A stretch of DNA of 53,560 nucleotides. Origin: Clostridia bacterium (GTDB taxonomy: Bacteria > Bacillota_A > Clostridia > Christensenellales > Aristaeellaceae). Where the stretch lies: contig JAFWQM010000216.1 in the NCBI GenBank assembly GCA_017509065.1, positions 1-53,560 of the forward strand, read 5' to 3'. This document shows, one piece after another, positions 19,529-28,436 of the stretch. Position numbers and translations under genes: made by a program. The notes under the pieces were generated by a model, which did no database searches, had not been told where the DNA came from, and saw only the letters and a list, made by a program, of their open reading frames with translations. How positions within the stretch are numbered: position 1 is the first letter of the stretch; each line of letters starts with the position of its first letter.

Positions 19529-20943
19529 GGTTTATCTCCTTCTATAATTGTTCCGCGCAGCGTGGTCTTGCTTGCCGCTGTGATTTTAATCGGGATGATT
19601 TGTCCGATCATGCTTTCGTTCCCTTCAAAATTGACGCTGATGTTGCGGCTGGTTTTGCCGGTGAACTGGCTTTCGTTCCGTTTGCTCTGGCCTGTGACCA
19701 GCACTTCTTCGGTCTTTCCGATCATTTCCGCAAAACGCTTCTGGGTCATTTCCTCCTGGAGGGCGATCAGGCGCTCGATGCGTTCGGTGGCGAGGGCGGG
19801 ATCGACGCGGCCCGGCATCTCGGCGGCACGGGTGCCGACCCGGGGGGAATAGATGAAGGTGAACGCGCTGTCGTAACACACCTGCCGCGCCAGGTCCATG
19901 GTATCCTCAAAGTCCCGGTCTGTTTCGCCGGGGAAGGCCACGATGATATCCGTGGTCAGGCCCACGTCAGGGGCGGCTTTACGGATTTTTTCCACCTTTT
20001 CCAGGTAGCTTTCCCGCGTGTATTTCCGGTTCATGGCCTGCAAAATGGCATTGCTGCCGCTCTGCACGGGCAGATGCAGATGGCGGCACAGGGCGGGATT
20101 CGTCGCCATTTCCTCAATCAATTCGTCGGACAGGTCCTTCGGGTGGCTGGTCATGAAGCGCGCCCTGGGAATGCCCGTTTCCGTTACACGGCGGAGCAAT
20201 TTGGGGAAGGTCACGCCGCCGGGCACGTCGTTGCCGTAGGAGTTCACGTTCTGGCCCAGCAGCATGATTTCCTTGACGCCCTGCTTTTGCAGTTGTTCCA
20301 CTTCGCGCACGATATCATCCGCTTCCCGGCTGCGTTCCCGGCCACGCACGTAGGGCACGATGCAGTAGGAGCAGAAGTTGTTGCAGCCGTACATGATGGT
20401 CACATACGCCTGGAAGGGGCTTTCCCTGCGGATGGGCAGACCCTCGGCGATGGTACTCTGCTCCTCCGGCACCGCCACCACCCGGCGGCGGGTCTCCACG
20501 GCGCGGAATAAAAGCTCCGGCAGCTGGTGGATGTTCCCGGTACCGAAGGCCACGTCCACAAAGGGATACTGCCGCAGCAGCCTGTCCGCCATGCCCGGTT
20601 CCTGCACCATGCAGCCGCACACGCCGATGAGCATTTCCGGGCGCTCCTTCTTGACTTCTTTCAGCCAAGTCACGTTGCCCAGGGCCTTGCGCTCCGCGTT
20701 GTCACGAATGCAGCAGGTGTTGTGCAGCACGAAGTCCGCTTCTTCCTTCGCCGGAGCAGCCGTCATGCCCATGCCCTCCAGCATCCCCGCCAGCTTTTCC
20801 GAATCGTGGGCGTTCATCTGGCAGCCGTAGGTAACAATATAATAGGTCTGCGGGCGGTCGGGAAGCTGTTTGAATTCTTCCGCGAACCTTCGCTGGGCTT
20901 CCAGTTCCGCTTCCGAAATGTGAATGATTTCGTCTTTTTTCAT
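19525..20943 (-). CDS. miaB: tRNA (N6-isopentenyladenosine(37)-C2)-methylthiotransferase MiaB
   Basis: Radical-SAM enzyme that adds the 2-methylthio group to i6A37 in tRNAs reading UNN codons. 472 residues, in three parts: the N-terminal UPF0004 domain with its cluster cysteines (YGCQMNAHDSE, NTCCIRD, GVCGCM), the radical-SAM core with CNNFCSYC and PYVRGRERSR, and a C-terminal TRAM domain (about 400-465, LVTGQSKRNESQFTGK). The matching prenyltransferase gene miaA is on the other strand at 26.2 kb. It sits 10 bases after rng and overlaps the YlbF-like gene. Confidence 0.95.
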   Translation of the reverse strand: MKKDEIIHISEAELEAQRRFAEEFKQLPDRPQTYYIVTYGCQMNAHDSEKLAGMLEGMGMTAAPAKEEADFVLHNTCCIRDNAERKALGNVTWLKEVKKERPEMLIGVCGCMVQEPGMADRLLRQYPFVDVAFGTGNIHQLPELLFRAVETRRRVVAVPEEQSTIAEGLPIRRESPFQAYVTIMYGCNNFCSYCIVPYVRGRERSREADDIVREVEQLQKQGVKEIMLLGQNVNSYGNDVPGGVTFPKLLRRVTETGIPRARFMTSHPKDLSDELIEEMATNPALCRHLHLPVQSGSNAILQAMNRKYTRESYLEKVEKIRKAAPDVGLTTDIIVAFPGETDRDFEDTMDLARQVCYDSAFTFIYSPRVGTRAAEMPGRVDPALATERIERLIALQEEMTQKRFAEMIGKTEEVLVTGQSKRNESQFTGKTSRNISVNFEGNESMIGQIIPIKITAASKTTLRGTIIEGDKP

Positions 20944-20953
20944 GGTGTTTCCT

Positions 20954-22033
20954 TTATTGTCCTTTTTTTCTGGTCATTTCCACCAGTCCCAGACTGGTAA
21001 ACCCATGCACCACGGCTTTGACAGGGTCATCCTTCAAAGCGGTTTCCAGCGCTTCCCGGACGGCGGCGCGGCTTTCTTCGTCCCGCATATCCACAAAGTC
21101 GATGATGACGATGCCGCCGATATTCCGAAAGCGCAGTAGCCTTGCAATTTCCTTCGCCGCTTCCAGGTTCAGCTTTAAAAATGTGTTTTCCGTGCCGGTT
21201 TTGTTGCCGGTGAATTTGCCGCTGTTCACGTCGATGACGGTCATGGCCTCGGTGGGGTCGATCACCAGATACCCCCCGCAGTCCAGCCACACCTTCCGGG
21301 CCATGGACTTTTCCAGCTTTGCGGAGACGTTGTGCAGGTCGAAGGGCGCAGCACAGGCATGGACGGGGATATTCACATTTTTGATTTCTTCCGGCTTGTC
21401 CGTCAGAATTTCGCTGATTTCCCCGTGCTCGTCCCGCAGCAGGCGAAGCAGCGCGTCCTCCCGGCCTTTCAGCAGGCAGGGTTCAGACACTTCGGACCGC
21501 TTTTGCAGCACATCTTCCCAGGCCGCTTTCAGCGCTTCTATATCCGCTGAAATCGCCTCTTCCGATGCCTCCGCGCTTTCGGTGCGCATCACGACGCCCA
21601 TACCCAGCGGGGCAATGCGGGCAGCCAGTTCATGCAGGCGGCTGCGGGTTTCCTCATCCTCGATTTTCTTGGACACCGCGTATCTTTGGGAAAAAGGCGT
21701 CAGCAGCGCATACCGCCCGGCCAGGGCAATGTCCATTGTCAGATAAGCGGCTTTCTCCCCCACCGGGGGCTTTTTCACCTGTACCATGATCAAGTCGCCG
21801 GAGCGCGGCTTTTCCCTGCACTCGCTGAACGGCAGAAACCCGATTGCCTCCCCGCCCAGCCGCACGAACGCCGCTTCCATGCCCTTCACGATGCGGTCAA
21901 CCTTGCCTAAATAAATCTGCTCCGCAGCGATACCCCCGCCTGTGTCCCGGCAGAAGTACAGGAGATTCTTCCCTTCCATCAGGGCGATTTCGCGCTGGCC
22001 CTCTGCGTGGCGAATCAAGACTGTTTTGCTCAC
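20954..22033 (-). CDS. rng: Short RNase E/G-family ribonuclease
   Basis: 359 residues. S1 domain near 38-115 (EQIYLGKVDRIVKGMEAAFV), 5' sensor region, then the DNase I-like catalytic domain with the two magnesium aspartates, D268 in IDVNSGKF and D312 in IDFVDM. E. coli RNase E uses D303 and D346. The protein stops at LVEMTRKKGQ, just where other family members continue into the CxxC Zn-link that joins protomers, so it lacks the zinc link and small domain. Whether it dimerises otherwise is unknown. It overlaps the TIGR03936 stop by 4 bases, as in many Clostridia, but rplU-rpmA do not follow; miaB does. Confidence 0.88.
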   Translation of the reverse strand: MSKTVLIRHAEGQREIALMEGKNLLYFCRDTGGGIAAEQIYLGKVDRIVKGMEAAFVRLGGEAIGFLPFSECREKPRSGDLIMVQVKKPPVGEKAAYLTMDIALAGRYALLTPFSQRYAVSKKIEDEETRSRLHELAARIAPLGMGVVMRTESAEASEEAISADIEALKAAWEDVLQKRSEVSEPCLLKGREDALLRLLRDEHGEISEILTDKPEEIKNVNIPVHACAAPFDLHNVSAKLEKSMARKVWLDCGGYLVIDPTEAMTVIDVNSGKFTGNKTGTENTFLKLNLEAAKEIARLLRFRNIGGIVIIDFVDMRDEESRAAVREALETALKDDPVKAVVHGFTSLGLVEMTRKKGQ

Positions 22034-22698
22034 ATTTCCTCCAGCGGATAAAATGTTCCGTCCTTTTCCCCGAACATCTGCGTGCGGGTGACGATCATGT
22101 GGGGGCGTTCCAGTTTGGCGAACTCAAACAGGGTGGAAAGCAGAAGTTCCGGTTTGCAGGTGGCCTTTTCGCAGAGGGCCAGGGTCATGCGGAGGGTGTC
22201 GCCGGTCAGCGCAAGATCGTAAATCATGGGCCGGATATCGCAGGGCTTCATGCCGGTTTTGGTCTTGCGGACAGCGGGGATTTCGCTCTGCGCCAGAAAC
22301 GCGGGAACGGCCTCAGCCAGCCCCTCCGGCACTTCGTCCAGCTTCGCTTCGTACATGGCGGCGGCAAGCTGGGCCATCGGCGCGGGATGGCGCTCGTCCA
22401 CCGCGCGGGCGGAAAGGCACGGCAGTTCCGGCGGCAGGGCGGGGCGCAGCTTGTCCATGAATGCCTGCGCCGTCATTTCGCCCTCAATCGGTACTTCCAT
22501 GATTTCCCGCTTCCCCGGCATCCCCACGGACAGCGGGGCGGCAAAGGTCAGCAGAATATGCGGGTTAAAGCCTTGCGAATAGCGAAGCGGCAAGCCGCTC
22601 CTGCGCAAAGCCCTCTGCATCGCCCGCATGAGGTCAAGATGCCCGATATGGCGCAGGCGGGGCGTTTTTTCAAAGACGACGATCAGCTTCATTCCCAT
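22030..22698 (-). CDS. TIGR03936-family radical-SAM-associated protein (DUF2344)
   Basis: 222 residues, soluble. The start MGMKLIVVFEKTPRLRHIGH, the HLDLMRAMQRALRRSGLP segment and YSQGFNPH are characteristic of the DUF2344/TIGR03936 family, which is encoded next to, or fused with, TIGR03960 radical-SAM proteins. Function unproven; a tRNA or RNA modification role is usually inferred from its neighbours. It lies 10 bases after the TIGR03960 gene and overlaps rng by 4 bases, so the three are translated together. Confidence 0.87.
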   Translation of the reverse strand: MGMKLIVVFEKTPRLRHIGHLDLMRAMQRALRRSGLPLRYSQGFNPHILLTFAAPLSVGMPGKREIMEVPIEGEMTAQAFMDKLRPALPPELPCLSARAVDERHPAPMAQLAAAMYEAKLDEVPEGLAEAVPAFLAQSEIPAVRKTKTGMKPCDIRPMIYDLALTGDTLRMTLALCEKATCKPELLLSTLFEFAKLERPHMIVTRTQMFGEKDGTFYPLEEM

Positions 22699-22708
22699 GG
22701 CCCTCCCA

Positions 22709-24610
22709 TCAGTCCGCCAGCGGCGCGGCAGTCTGCGCTTTTCCTTTGAGCGGCGGGTTCTTCACCCAATCGCATACGCCCCAGGTGTGCAGTCCGCAGC
22801 CGTTGCAGCCGTGGCGGCAGTCGGGGGTGGTCTGGGTAGCTTTCGCCTTTTCGTTTTCGCGTTTCAGATAAGCCATGCTGACGCCCGCATCGATGAACTC
22901 CCAGGGCAAGAGTTCTTCGTAGGGCCGCTCGCGGTGGGCGTAGAAAGCCGGGTCAAGGCCGCAGTCGGCAAAGGCGGCCATCCACTGGTCGAATTTGAAA
23001 TGCTCGTTCCAGCTGTCCAGGCGGCAGCCCCGCTTCCAGGCGGCGTAAATCACTTCGCCGATGCGCCGGTCGCCCCGGGAAATGCAGGCTTCCAGCATGC
23101 TTAGCTCGCTCTCGTGCCAGTTGAAATGCACATTCTTCAGCTTCAAATACTGCCGAAGCGCGGCCTGTTTCTCGTGCACCATATCAATGGTGTCCTGCGC
23201 GGCCCACTGGAAGGGGGTGAAGGGCTTGGGCACGAACACGGAGGCCGAGGCTGTGACCCGCACGCCGCTCTTGGCCCGCTGCTCCTTGGGCACGCGGTAG
23301 AAGGCGTCCACCACCTTTTTCGCCAGGTCGCCGATGCCGCGCAAATCCTCATCGGTTTCGGTGGGCAGTCCCATCATGAAATAGAGCTTCACGCTGCTCC
23401 ACCCGCATTCAAAAGCGTCGGTGACGGAACGGATCAAATCGTCTTCCGTCACGCCCTTGTTGATCACGTCGCGCAGGCGCTGGGTGCCTGCTTCGGGGGC
23501 CAGGGTCAGGCCGGACTTTTTCACCTGCTGGGTTTCTTCCAGGGACTGCTTGACAATGTTGTCAATGCGCATACTGGGCAGGGAAACGCTGACCCGCTTA
23601 TCCTTGTACCGATCCATCAGCGCTTGAATGAGCTGCGGCAGGCAGGGATAGTCCCCACTGGAAAGCGACGACAAGCTCATTTCCTCGTAGCCTGTGGACT
23701 GCTGCAATTTATCCGCCAATTCCAGCAGCCTTTCCATGCTCCGCTCCCGCACAGGCCGATACAGCATCCCCGCCTGGCAGAAGCGGCAGCCGCGGGTGCA
23801 GCCCCGCATGATTTCCAGCACCATCCGGTCGTGGACGATTTCGGTGTAGGGCACGGGGATGGACTCGGGGTAGACGGCGTTGGTCAGATCCTTCACCACC
23901 CGCTTTTTCACCTTGGCGGGGGCGGCGGGGTCGTTGGGCGCAAAGGATTTGAGCGTGCCGTCCTCGTTGTAGGCAACGTCGTAAAACGCCGGAACGTAAA
24001 CCCCTTCCAGCTTCGCCAGGTTTCTCAGAATGTCGATGCGCGGAAGGCCCGCTTCCCGCCCGTCCCGAATCACGTCGATCAGCTCGTGCATCACGTCCTC
24101 GCCGTCGCCGATCATAAAGGCGTCGATGAAGGGGGCCAGCGGTTCGGGGTTGAAAGCGCAGGGGCCGCCCGCCACTACGATGGTGTCTTTCTCGCCGCGC
24201 TCCTCCCGGCGAAGGGGCACCCGGCCCAGATCCATCATTTCCAGGATGTTGGTGTAGCTCATTTCGTATTGCAGGGTGAAGCCGATGATATCAAATTCAT
24301 TCAGCGCAGCCCGGCTTTCCAGGGAAAAGAGGGGCACATTCGCCTCCCGCATTTTGTCCGCCATGTCCGCGTCCGGCATGAAGAGGCGCTCGCACAGGGC
24401 GTCGGGCCGCTTGTTGATGAGATAATATAAAATCTTCATGCCCAGATGGCTCATGCCAATTTCATAGGTGTCCGCAAAGCAAAAGCCAAAGGTGCAGCGG
24501 ACCTTGTCCCAGTCCTTTTTTACGGCGTTCATTTCCCCGCCGGTGTAACGCGCGGGCCGCTGAACCGTTTCCAGCAGTTCTTCCAGCTTTCTGTTCTCCA
24601 GGTCGTTCAA
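22709..24610 (-). CDS. TIGR03960-family B12-binding-type radical SAM protein
   Basis: 633 residues from a TTG start at 24610 (N-terminus reads L/M-NDLENRKLEELLE); GGAGGGG is 6 bases upstream, whereas an earlier TTG at 24628 overlaps that site. The N-terminal half is the cobalamin-binding-like fold. The central radical-SAM core has the cluster motif CTRGCRFC followed by QAGMLYRPVRERS. Near the C-terminus CRHGCNGCG adds further cysteines, perhaps a second cluster. The substrate is not established for this family. First gene of the long minus-strand operon. Confidence 0.88.
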   Translation of the reverse strand: MNDLENRKLEELLETVQRPARYTGGEMNAVKKDWDKVRCTFGFCFADTYEIGMSHLGMKILYYLINKRPDALCERLFMPDADMADKMREANVPLFSLESRAALNEFDIIGFTLQYEMSYTNILEMMDLGRVPLRREERGEKDTIVVAGGPCAFNPEPLAPFIDAFMIGDGEDVMHELIDVIRDGREAGLPRIDILRNLAKLEGVYVPAFYDVAYNEDGTLKSFAPNDPAAPAKVKKRVVKDLTNAVYPESIPVPYTEIVHDRMVLEIMRGCTRGCRFCQAGMLYRPVRERSMERLLELADKLQQSTGYEEMSLSSLSSGDYPCLPQLIQALMDRYKDKRVSVSLPSMRIDNIVKQSLEETQQVKKSGLTLAPEAGTQRLRDVINKGVTEDDLIRSVTDAFECGWSSVKLYFMMGLPTETDEDLRGIGDLAKKVVDAFYRVPKEQRAKSGVRVTASASVFVPKPFTPFQWAAQDTIDMVHEKQAALRQYLKLKNVHFNWHESELSMLEACISRGDRRIGEVIYAAWKRGCRLDSWNEHFKFDQWMAAFADCGLDPAFYAHRERPYEELLPWEFIDAGVSMAYLKRENEKAKATQTTPDCRHGCNGCGLHTWGVCDWVKNPPLKGKAQTAAPLAD

Positions 24611-24652
24611 GGCCGTCCCCTCCAACAATCAATCCATACGAAACCATTATAC

Positions 24653-24681
24653 AGTATAGCATTATCCCGGCTGTTTGTCCA
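24653..24681 (-). promoter_or_regulatory. Promoter of the TIGR03960-to-mutL operon
   Basis: Minus strand: TGGACA (24676-24681), 17 bases, TATACT (24653-24658), both one base off consensus. The next eleven genes run to 10963 with gaps of about 55 bases or less and repeated 4-base overlaps, so it may drive a ~13.7 kb transcript. It lies back to back with the MATE promoter. Confidence 0.75.
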
Positions 24682-24709
24682 TGTTTTCAGCGGAAAAACG
24701 CGGACGGTG

Positions 24710-24738
24710 TTGAACATTTGCGGCGAGGATGATATAAT
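24710..24738 (+). promoter_or_regulatory. Promoter of the MATE-miaA-PLP enzyme operon
   Basis: TTGAAC (24710-24715), 17 bases, perfect TATAAT (24733-24738). It starts 28 bases from the divergent operon promoter, so one regulator could see both. Confidence 0.7.
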
Positions 24739-24778
24739 TTTATGGAACCTCAACAAAACGAAAGCAGGGAAAAGCTTC

Positions 24779-26185
24779 ATGGCAAAAGCGGCGCTGAACA
24801 AAAAAGAGATGTTTGAAACGATACCGGTGCCAAAAGCGCTGGCGTCCATGGCGGTGCCGACGATCATCAGCCAGCTCATCACGCTGGTGTACAACATGGT
24901 GGACGCCTTCTTCATCGGCCAGACGGGCAATTCCTTCATGGTAGCGGCGATTTCCCTGACGCTGACGCTGGTGATCATGCTGACCTCGCTTTCCAACCTG
25001 TTTGGTGTGGGCGGCGGCAGCCTAACGGCGCGGCTGATGGGCGTGCGCCAGGAGGAAGAAGCCCGGCGCGTGAGCGCGTTCAGCGTGTACGGGGCCATCG
25101 CTATGGCGCTGTGCTACTCGCTGCTGATCGGCCTGAGCATGAACCCCTTGCTGTATTTCCTGGGCGCGTCGGAACAGACCATCGCATACGCCCGGCAGTA
25201 TACGCTGATCGTGATCGTGCTTGGCGGCGGGTTCAGCATGGTGAGCATGACGGTAGCGCACCTGCTGCGCAACGCGGGCTATTCCGGGCAGGCCAGCATG
25301 GGCCTGAGCCTCGGCGGCGTGCTGAACATGGCGCTCGATCCCCTGTTCATGTTCGTGCTGTTACCGCGCGGCAGCGAAGTGATCGGCGCGGCGCTGGCCA
25401 CGCTTTTGTCTAATATGGTGTCCTGCGCCTACCTGCTGTTTTCCTATAAAAAAGCGGCCCGCACCGCGGCGCTAAGCCTGAGCCTGAAACAGGTGCGGAA
25501 GATCAGGAAGGACAGCGCGAGAAAATTATTCGCCGTGGGCGTGCCCTCCGCTATCCTGACGGGCCTGTTCGACCTGGCGAACGTGTGCGTGAACATGCTG
25601 GCCTCCGCCCACAGCGACATGGCGCTGGCGGGCATGGGCATCGTGATGAAGGTGGAGCGCGTACCGAACGCCGTGAACATCGGCATCTGCCAGGGGGCCA
25701 TGCCGATCATCGCTTACAACTATTCCTCCGGCAATTACGAGCGCATGAAAAAGACCGTGAACACCGCCCGCCTCTGGGGGCTGATCGTTTCCTTCGCTTC
25801 CATCGCGCTGTTTGAGCTCCTCGCCGGGCAGGTGACGCATCTGTTCATGAGCACGTCCCGCGGCAACGCGGAAAACGCCCTGCGCACGATTGCCTACGCC
25901 ACGCTGTTCCTGCGCATCCGCTGCTGCGCTTCCCCCTTCCAGTTCCTCAACTACCACACTTCTTTTTCCATGCAGGCCATGGGCAACGGCAAGGCTACCA
26001 TGCTGCACGCCTTCGTGCGCGAATTAGTGTTCTACATCCCATTCATGTTCATGCTGGATAAACTGTTCGGCGAAACAGGCCTTGCCTGCGCTTTGGTTGC
26101 CGGCGAATTCTGCGGAGCCATGTTCGCCCTGTGGCTGATGCGCCGCGCGATGAAGCAGGCGGCGGAAAAGGCAGGGGCAGCATGA
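24779..26185 (+). CDS. MATE-family multidrug/toxin efflux transporter
   Basis: 468 residues with twelve predicted membrane helices in the two six-helix halves of MATE proteins. Typical text includes PTIISQLITLVYNMVDAFFI in helix 1-2 and GVGGGSLTARLMG. It exports cationic or other small compounds in exchange for Na+ or H+. The start at 24779 (MAKAALNKK) has AGGGAAA about 8 bases upstream. The TGA overlaps the miaA ATG (ATGA), so the transporter and tRNA modification gene are translated together; no functional tie is known. Confidence 0.9.
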   Translation: MAKAALNKKEMFETIPVPKALASMAVPTIISQLITLVYNMVDAFFIGQTGNSFMVAAISLTLTLVIMLTSLSNLFGVGGGSLTARLMGVRQEEEARRVSAFSVYGAIAMALCYSLLIGLSMNPLLYFLGASEQTIAYARQYTLIVIVLGGGFSMVSMTVAHLLRNAGYSGQASMGLSLGGVLNMALDPLFMFVLLPRGSEVIGAALATLLSNMVSCAYLLFSYKKAARTAALSLSLKQVRKIRKDSARKLFAVGVPSAILTGLFDLANVCVNMLASAHSDMALAGMGIVMKVERVPNAVNIGICQGAMPIIAYNYSSGNYERMKKTVNTARLWGLIVSFASIALFELLAGQVTHLFMSTSRGNAENALRTIAYATLFLRIRCCASPFQFLNYHTSFSMQAMGNGKATMLHAFVRELVFYIPFMFMLDKLFGETGLACALVAGEFCGAMFALWLMRRAMKQAAEKAGAA

Positions 26186-27099
26186 AAAAGCGCATGATCG
26201 GCATCGTCGGTCCCACGGCCAGCGGAAAAACCGCGCTGTCGCTGCTGGTTGGGCAAAGGCTGCAAGGCGATATTCTGTGCATGGACTCCATGCAGATTTA
26301 TAAGGGCATGGACATTGGCACCGCCAAACCCACGAAGGAGGAACAGACCCTTGTCCCCCATCACCTGCACAGTTTTTTGGAACCGACGGAGAGCTTTTCC
26401 GTGTCCCAGTACGCGGAAATGGCGCAGGGCGAAATAGAGCGCGTGGATGTGCCTATCCTGGTTGGCGGCACGGGGATGTACCTGCAATCACTATCCCTGC
26501 CCATGGACTACGGCGCGGTGGGCGGGGATGAGACGATTCGGAAGAATTATCACGAAATCGCCGATACCCAGGGCGTGGACGCGCTGCACCGGATATTGGA
26601 AAGCGTCGACCCCATATCCGCCGCGCGCCTGCATCCCAACGACGTGCGCCGGGTGGTGCGAGCGCTGGAGGTATACGACCTGACCGGGACGCCGCTTTCC
26701 GCCCAGAAAATGCCGGAGCCGGAGGATTCGCCTTACGATTTCCGGCTCTACGCGCTGGATCTGCAAAGGGATGTGCTCTATCAGCGGGTGGATCGGCGCG
26801 TTGACCAGATGATGGCGGACGGGCTGTTGGAGGAAGTAAAGCGCCTGAAGGACAGCAGCGTGCCCGCCGACGCTCAGTCCATGCAGGGATTAGGATATAA
26901 AGAACTGCTCCCCGTACTGGACGGAGCGATGCCGCTCACCGACGCGGTCAGCCTCATCAAGCTCCGCACCCGCCATTACGCGAAGCGCCAGCTCACCTGG
27001 TTTAAGCGGGACGAGAGGATTCAGTGGATACCGTTTACGCCCAGACAAAGCCTGGAACCCATCTCTGAAATGATCTGTGAAAACTATCGGAAGGAATGA
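26182..27099 (+). CDS. miaA: tRNA dimethylallyltransferase MiaA
   Basis: Adds the isopentenyl group to A37 of tRNAs, the substrate for MiaB encoded on the opposite strand. 305 residues. P-loop GPTASGKT at 10-17, DSMQIYKGMDIGTAKPT near 35-51 (catalytic aspartate and pyrophosphate-binding residues), VGGTGMYLQ and RRVVRALEVY further on. The start at 26182 (MKKRMIGIVG) overlaps the MATE stop, with AGGGGC upstream. It ends in a second ATGA junction with the PLP-enzyme frame. Confidence 0.96.
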   Translation: MKKRMIGIVGPTASGKTALSLLVGQRLQGDILCMDSMQIYKGMDIGTAKPTKEEQTLVPHHLHSFLEPTESFSVSQYAEMAQGEIERVDVPILVGGTGMYLQSLSLPMDYGAVGGDETIRKNYHEIADTQGVDALHRILESVDPISAARLHPNDVRRVVRALEVYDLTGTPLSAQKMPEPEDSPYDFRLYALDLQRDVLYQRVDRRVDQMMADGLLEEVKRLKDSSVPADAQSMQGLGYKELLPVLDGAMPLTDAVSLIKLRTRHYAKRQLTWFKRDERIQWIPFTPRQSLEPISEMICENYRKE

Positions 27100-27104
27100 T
27101 TTCC

Positions 27105-28340
27105 ATGAACATAGACGCTTTGATCGTCCAAGCTGAAAAAGACTGCCAGTCGGTGTTCGCCGCGCTGGAAGAAAACGAAATCACAAATACTCTGCGGGTG
27201 CTCTCCGCGTTCCAGGCGGAGGACATTGCCACGCGCCACTTCTCCCCCACCACCGGCTACGGGTACGATGACATTGGCCGGGACGCTTTGGAGCGGGTGT
27301 TTGCCCGGCTGTTCGGGGCGGAGTGCGCCATCGTGCGGCCCGCCGTCGCGTGCGGTACGGCGGCGCTATCGCTCTGTTTGTTCGGGCTGCTGCTGCCCGG
27401 CGACCACCTGCTGTCTGCCACCGGCGCGCCGTATGACACCATGGAAACGGTGATTGGCCTGAGCGGGAACGCGCCGGGGAATCTGAAAGAAATGGGCGTG
27501 GCCTATTCCCAGGTGGAAATGTGCGAAGACCAAACGAAAATCGACGTGCCCGCCGTGCTGGCTGCGCTCCGGCCCAACACGAAGGTCGTACTCATCCAGC
27601 GCAGCCGGGGCTACGCCTGGCGGGCGTCGCTTCGGCCCGAGGAAATGGCGGAGGTGATTGCAGCCGTTCACGCCGCCCGGCCCGACGTTTTCATCATGGT
27701 GGACAACTGTTATGGCGAATTTATCACCGATAAAGAACCGACCCACTTCGGCGCGGACGTATGCGTTGGTTCGTTCATTAAAAACCCCGGCGGCGGGCTG
27801 GCTCCCACCGGCGCGTATTTGGTCGGAACCAAGCGCGCCATCGAGCGCATCGAAGCCCGGCTCACCGCCCCCGGCCTGGGCCGCGAGGTGGGCAGCTACG
27901 CCGCCAGCTACCAGCCCTTCTACCAAGGCCTGTTCATGGCCCCGCACACTGTCACGCAGGCGCTGAAAACGTCCATCCTCGCCGCCCGGACCTTTGAACT
28001 GCTCGGCATGAAAACCACGCCCGCCTTTGACGCGCCCCGCGCCGACATCATCCAAGCCATCGAAATGGGCGACCCGAAGAAGCTGATTGCCTTCGTCCAG
28101 GGCATCCAGGCCGCGTCCCCCATCGACAGCAACGCCGTACCCGAGCCCTGGGATATGCCCGGCTACACCGACCAGGTGATCATGGCGGCGGGCACCTTTG
28201 TCGCGGGTGCGTCCATCGAACTCTCCGCCGACGCGCCGATGCGGCCCCCGTTTACGGTGTATTTGCAGGGCGGGCTGACCTATGCGCACGGGAAGATCGC
28301 CTTGAAAACAGCGCTGGAAAAAATGGAAAAGCAGGATTGA
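27105..28340 (+). CDS. Methionine gamma-lyase-family PLP protein (YnbB/aluminium-resistance type)
   Basis: 411 residues of the PLP fold type I family PF06838, found near miaA or hfq/glnR in many Bacillota (YnbB of B. subtilis). The PLP lysine should be K226 in GSFIKNPGGG. The N-terminus has FSPTTGYGYDDIGRD, and VRPAVACGTAALS binds the cofactor phosphate. The family is named for similarity to methionine gamma-lyase; the true reaction is not settled. The start at 27105 is taken because AAGGA is 9 bases away; an ATG at 27096 overlaps that site and the miaA stop. Confidence 0.88.
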   Translation: MNIDALIVQAEKDCQSVFAALEENEITNTLRVLSAFQAEDIATRHFSPTTGYGYDDIGRDALERVFARLFGAECAIVRPAVACGTAALSLCLFGLLLPGDHLLSATGAPYDTMETVIGLSGNAPGNLKEMGVAYSQVEMCEDQTKIDVPAVLAALRPNTKVVLIQRSRGYAWRASLRPEEMAEVIAAVHAARPDVFIMVDNCYGEFITDKEPTHFGADVCVGSFIKNPGGGLAPTGAYLVGTKRAIERIEARLTAPGLGREVGSYAASYQPFYQGLFMAPHTVTQALKTSILAARTFELLGMKTTPAFDAPRADIIQAIEMGDPKKLIAFVQGIQAASPIDSNAVPEPWDMPGYTDQVIMAAGTFVAGASIELSADAPMRPPFTVYLQGGLTYAHGKIALKTALEKMEKQD

Positions 28341-28371
28341 ACAGAACAATCGACCCGAATTGAAAAAATGC

Positions 28372-28400
28372 TTGCCTCTCTTCCATCCCTGCTGTATAAT
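28372..28400 (+). promoter_or_regulatory. Promoter of the NAD-dependent epimerase gene
   Basis: TTGCCT (28372-28377), 17 bases, perfect TATAAT (28395-28400). No terminator is seen after the preceding PLP gene, so read-through may add to expression. Confidence 0.65.
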
Positions 28401-28436
28401 AATGGAAAAGATAAATATTCAAAGGAGGGCATCCTC

